DNA of 35,567 nucleotides from Spartinivicinus poritis (GTDB taxonomy: Bacteria; Pseudomonadota; Gammaproteobacteria; Pseudomonadales; Zooshikellaceae): contig NZ_JAPMOU010000052.1 of assembly GCF_028858535.1 (NCBI RefSeq), positions 1-35,567 of the forward strand, read 5' to 3'. Position 1 is the stretch's first letter, and each line of letters starts with the position of its first letter. The position numbers were made by a program, and so were the translations under genes. The notes below the pieces were generated by a model. That model searched no databases. It saw only the letters and a program-made list of their open reading frames with translations, and was not told the origin of the DNA. Positions 33,087 to 35,567 of this stretch are shown piece after piece.

Positions 33087-33878
33087 ATGAACCCTATAAT
33101 TTTTAAGCAAAATTATACAGTAGTTATACTGGTAATTATAAGTCTAATCGCTATAAATATCAGTTCTGCGAGCGACTTTCCACTAAGAGAAAAATATAAA
33201 AACATACCTATTATAGAACTTAACACTCTTGGTGAAGAACTTAGTGACACAATAGTCATCGATGTTAGATCTAAAGCTGAATACAATGTTATACATATAG
33301 CTAACGCTCATAATATCCCCCTATCAAATATGGGATTTACTAGTAAAGTACAAAACCTAAGAAAGGAAAATCCAAATAAAAAGATTATTGTGTACTGTAA
33401 TGGACATACTTGCGCTAAAAGCTACAAAGCCACCAAAAAACTAATGGATTCAAATATAGATAACTGTTATGCATTTGATGCTGGGATATTTGACTGGGTC
33501 AACAAATATCCTGAAAACTCATCATTACTTGGTGAGTCTCCTGCAGACTTAAGTAAAATTATAAGCAAAGATGAATTTAAACAACATACACTAGAAAGTG
33601 ATAATTTTGAAAACAAACTTAACTCCACTAAAAATTCTATTATTATTGATATAAGAGAGTCTGTACAACGTAGTTTTTCTCCTAATTATAACAATATTAG
33701 AAACATCCCCTTTGATAGGTTCACCAAAGCACTGAAAAATAACAAATACAAAGATAAAACCTTGTTTATTTTTGATGCTGTTGGAAAACAAGTAAAATGG
33801 CTACAGTATCACTTAAAAAACTACAACTATAAAAACTATTACTTTCTAAAAGGGGGAGTTAAAACATTACAGAGTTAA
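33087..33878 (+). CDS. Secreted rhodanese-like protein, paralogue of the preceding gene
   Basis: 263 residues with the same layout as the preceding gene: a hydrophobic N-terminus (TVVILVIISLIAINISSASD), a rhodanese domain with TIVIDVRSKAEYNVIHI and YCNGHTCAKS (Cys104, Cys109), and a second domain with IIDIRESVQR and FIFDAVGKQVKWL that again lacks a loop cysteine. The two proteins match along most of their length, including FDAGIF.W.NKY and KNY.FLKGG, so they arose by tandem duplication. The ribosome-binding site is weak. Their conserved but cysteine-free second domain suggests a retained binding role. Confidence 0.88.
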   Translation: MNPIIFKQNYTVVILVIISLIAINISSASDFPLREKYKNIPIIELNTLGEELSDTIVIDVRSKAEYNVIHIANAHNIPLSNMGFTSKVQNLRKENPNKKIIVYCNGHTCAKSYKATKKLMDSNIDNCYAFDAGIFDWVNKYPENSSLLGESPADLSKIISKDEFKQHTLESDNFENKLNSTKNSIIIDIRESVQRSFSPNYNNIRNIPFDRFTKALKNNKYKDKTLFIFDAVGKQVKWLQYHLKNYNYKNYYFLKGGVKTLQS

Positions 33879-33918
33879 TCGCAATCATATTAAAGCACTC
33901 TCTAGATCAAAGCCTATG

Positions 33919-33948
33919 TATACCCATCATGAATCATTTTTAGGTTTG
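33919..33948. repeat. Left end of a further 128-bp-type element
   Basis: TATACCCATCATGAATCATT followed by TTTAGGTTTG is the complement-type end of the same family (TATACCC...AAT.ATTTTTAGGTTT). It sits 15 bases before the full copy B and may be a partial or nested insertion. Confidence 0.5.
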
Positions 33949-33962
33949 AAAATAAAGTGGTA

Positions 33963-34090
33963 TATACTCACAGTGAAGGATTATTTAGGCGAGGCCACCG
34001 AGCGATGAAACCCCAGGATTTTAGATAAACTAAATGACTGGGGTGAAAAGTGATGGTAACAAAGTCTAAAAATCATTCGCGACGGGTATA
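33963..34090. repeat. 128-bp MITE-like inverted-repeat element, copy B
   Basis: Same length and orientation as 2202-2329. The right 25 bases, from CTAAAAATCATTCGCG to GGGTATA, are nearly identical, but the central hairpin differs in sequence while keeping pairing: CCCCAG with CTGGGG and TTTAG with CTAAA. No coding frame. Together with 33919-33948 it fills most of the gene-free stretch 33879-34194. Confidence 0.75.
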
Positions 34091-34194
34091 ACAGCAGGAA
34101 GATAGGTGTATTGGACACACTATTACTTAAAAATGGAAGATGTTCAAAAAGGCTATTTTTAAAAAGTAACTTTAACAAAGGCATTATATCTAGT

Positions 34195-34980
34195 TTAGAT
34201 ATTTGGTATATACTTTATTAACAACTCCCTCAGTCGACCACTACTTTCCAACTTATCAAGCCCTTTATTGATTATATTCAACAATTTCTTTCCCTGAGGA
34301 TGTTTTTTAGAAATTAAAAAATGAAATCTTTCCTTAGGTACAGGAAGCGCCTGATAAGAAATTTCTTCAGTTAAGAGGGGCTTTTCTAAAATCATCCATG
34401 CAGCAGCAATAATTTCTAAACGAGCAAAGGCTGCATGGCAGAATTTATGGTGAATTCTAGCAATCAGTGCTTCATGACTTTTTGTCGTACGCGCGATTTC
34501 TTCATTGTTAAAACCAAAGTTCGTATAGTTATACCCTAATAACCCACAACGTAAATCAGGGCTTATCTTGTTTCTCACCTCATCAGCAGTAAGCCCAGAA
34601 GGGAATTGACTCTTTAAGTAAAAGAAAGCAGGTGTTAGCTCATAACTGTGTCGAGAGTGTAAATAATCTCTACGACGCTCTTCATTTAAAGAGGTAGGCC
34701 ATATCATATGGAATTCACCAGACTTTAACGACTCCAAGCATCGTTTCCAGGGTCTGATAACGTGCTTTAATTTTATGTTATAAGGCTTGAGAATTTCCTC
34801 CATCACATCAACATTATAACCCACTAATTCATTATTTCCTTTACGGTCATGATACTCATAAGGTGCCCACAATGTTTGTGGGGTTGTACAGGCAAGAATC
34901 TCTGTATTAGGTGGCAGATCAGCATATGCATTGGCAGCAAAACAAGCTAACAATAGTACCCGCTTAATCAAAACTAACAT
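34195..34980 (-). CDS. Family 3 periplasmic solute-binding protein
   Basis: A 261-residue exported protein of the family 3 solute-binding fold. A signal peptide (MLVLIKRVLLLACFAANAYA) precedes a two-lobed body: TPQTLWAPYEYHDRKGNNEL, GYNVDVMEEILKPYNI, RPWKRCLESLKSGEFHMIWP and NEERRRDYLHSRH are the usual ligand-facing segments. No permease or ATPase gene is adjacent, so it may be an orphan binding protein rather than part of an ABC importer; many marine gammaproteobacteria carry such orphans. The ATG at 34980 is preferred; an in-frame TTG lies 18 bases upstream, and no strong ribosome-binding site is seen. Confidence 0.83.
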   Translation of the reverse strand: MLVLIKRVLLLACFAANAYADLPPNTEILACTTPQTLWAPYEYHDRKGNNELVGYNVDVMEEILKPYNIKLKHVIRPWKRCLESLKSGEFHMIWPTSLNEERRRDYLHSRHSYELTPAFFYLKSQFPSGLTADEVRNKISPDLRCGLLGYNYTNFGFNNEEIARTTKSHEALIARIHHKFCHAAFARLEIIAAAWMILEKPLLTEEISYQALPVPKERFHFLISKKHPQGKKLLNIINKGLDKLESSGRLRELLIKYIPNI

Positions 34981-35191
34981 TTTTTCACTCACAACCAATC
35001 TATATCAATTACTCACAATTTAGTTTAGTTGAGTATGCAAAATTTACTTGAAATTATGTTGAGTGATTGCTTTTCAACAACACTGTGTGCGAGTTTACCT
35101 GAAGGCCCTGGAAATGTGTTGCCTGACAGCTCTTGCATAGTGTTGACTTGCTTAGAAAGACAATCAGCTTTACACTTCATAAGCCGTCTTA

Positions 35192-35224
35192 TTCAAGACA
35201 CTGCCAGCTTGTGCAGAGGCCATA
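35192..35224. repeat. Core sequence shared with the 79-bp element; rest of a 476-base gene-free stretch
   Basis: The complement of this segment matches the core of the element at 26131-26209 at 29 of 33 positions (TATGGCCTCTGC.CAAGCTG...GTCTTGAA), but the terminal repeats are absent. It looks like a fragment of a larger insertion. Elsewhere in 34981-35456 two short rightward frames (35029-35244, 35252-35470) show no family resemblance and are not called. Confidence 0.5.
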
Positions 35225-35456
35225 GAAAAGGAATTTATAGCTAAAAAAACCATGTCCCCACCTTACTACCAGCACCAAATTAGCACTATAATAGCAAAGC
35301 AAAGAAGCTCTTATTTAATAATAAACATCCCGACAAAACTAGCGATCTACTCGCTAAAAAGTTGTTTTTTTATACTGATCTCTATATTTATTCAACTGGT
35401 TTCAAGGGCAGCCAGCATTTTTTCATTTCTTTTAATTAACAATACTGTAGACACTT

Positions 35457-35567
35457 TTATGCAGCAATAGCCCCATAGTCGCTTAACTGTTCATACACTT
35501 GAGCGACTTTTTTATTACTTTTGCTCAGACCTAACTTATCAAAAAGTTTTTCCATTAAATGCTGATT
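35457..35567 (-). CDS. C-terminal 36 codons of an unidentified gene (cut by window edge)
   Basis: The reverse strand is open from the window edge to a TAA at 35457-35459, reading NQHLMEKLFDKLGLSKSNKK then VAQVYEQLSDYGAIAA. The HLMEKLFDKLGLSKSNKKVAQ part faintly recalls the recognition helix of LuxR-type helix-turn-helix domains, but the fragment is too short to assign. The frame ends exactly on the window edge. Confidence 0.5.
   Translation of the reverse strand, partial: NQHLMEKLFDKLGLSKSNKKVAQVYEQLSDYGAIAA

Noticed and set aside
35029-35470. Two short rightward frames (71 and 72 codons)
   Set aside because: The first spans the repeat core at 35192-35224 and has no protein-like pattern; the second is a hydrophobic AT-rich run that overlaps the stop of the minus-strand gene at 35457.
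1-35567. CRISPR array, tRNA, rRNA or intact transposase
   Set aside because: No regularly spaced repeats, cloverleaf-type sequences, rRNA landmarks or transposase motifs were seen on reading both strands.

Overview
The window reads as chromosome of a low-GC (by eye about 40% G+C) marine-type gammaproteobacterium, probably of the Oceanospirillales (Zooshikella/Spartinivicinus-like). This is an inference from protein style, AT-rich spacers and dispersed small inverted-repeat elements; no rRNA or other marker gene is present. No tRNA, rRNA, CRISPR array or intact transposase was seen.

Bases 1-6050 are a loose set of minus-strand accessory genes: the N-terminus of a VgrG type VI secretion spike protein cut by the window edge, a uracil-DNA-glycosylase-family protein, a peptide deformylase with an apparent lipoprotein signal, an arrestin-like protein, a small zinc ribbon, a cyclase-family hydrolase, a SUKH (SMI1/KNR4) protein and an unknown 100-residue protein. 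A decayed solute-binding-protein remnant and a 128-bp inverted-repeat element lie between them.

Bases 6082-14584 are an N-acetylglucosamine (or chito-oligosaccharide) utilisation operon read leftwards: periplasmic binding protein, two permeases, ATPase, nagB, nagA and a ROK-family GlcNAc kinase, with a divergent GntR/HutC-type regulator. Import by ABC transporter is followed by phosphorylation, deacetylation and deamination to fructose-6-phosphate. Bases 15108-18135 encode two exported or anchored proteins of unknown function; the larger is an internal tandem duplication. A secreted GH92 alpha-mannosidase follows (18352-21363). With the nag operon this suggests foraging on mannose- and GlcNAc-containing glycans.

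Bases 21533-33878 are the most interesting part. In order they encode an aldehyde dehydrogenase, a TauE/SafE-family anion exporter, an omega-amino-acid:pyruvate aminotransferase, a membrane protein, a MocR-type regulator, an AGCS amino-acid:cation symporter, a two-haem cytochrome c, a Tat-exported SorA-type sulfite dehydrogenase and two paralogous secreted rhodaneses. I read this as a candidate dissimilation module for a C2 aminosulfinate or aminosulfonate (hypotaurine or taurine). It would cover uptake, transamination, aldehyde oxidation, and sulfite export and oxidation. No xsc is visible, which favours hypotaurine over taurine. Candidate MocR operator half-sites occur in both divergent promoter regions.

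The right end carries a second copy of the 128-bp element, a family 3 solute-binding protein, a poorly coding 476-base stretch, and the last 36 codons of an unidentified minus-strand gene.
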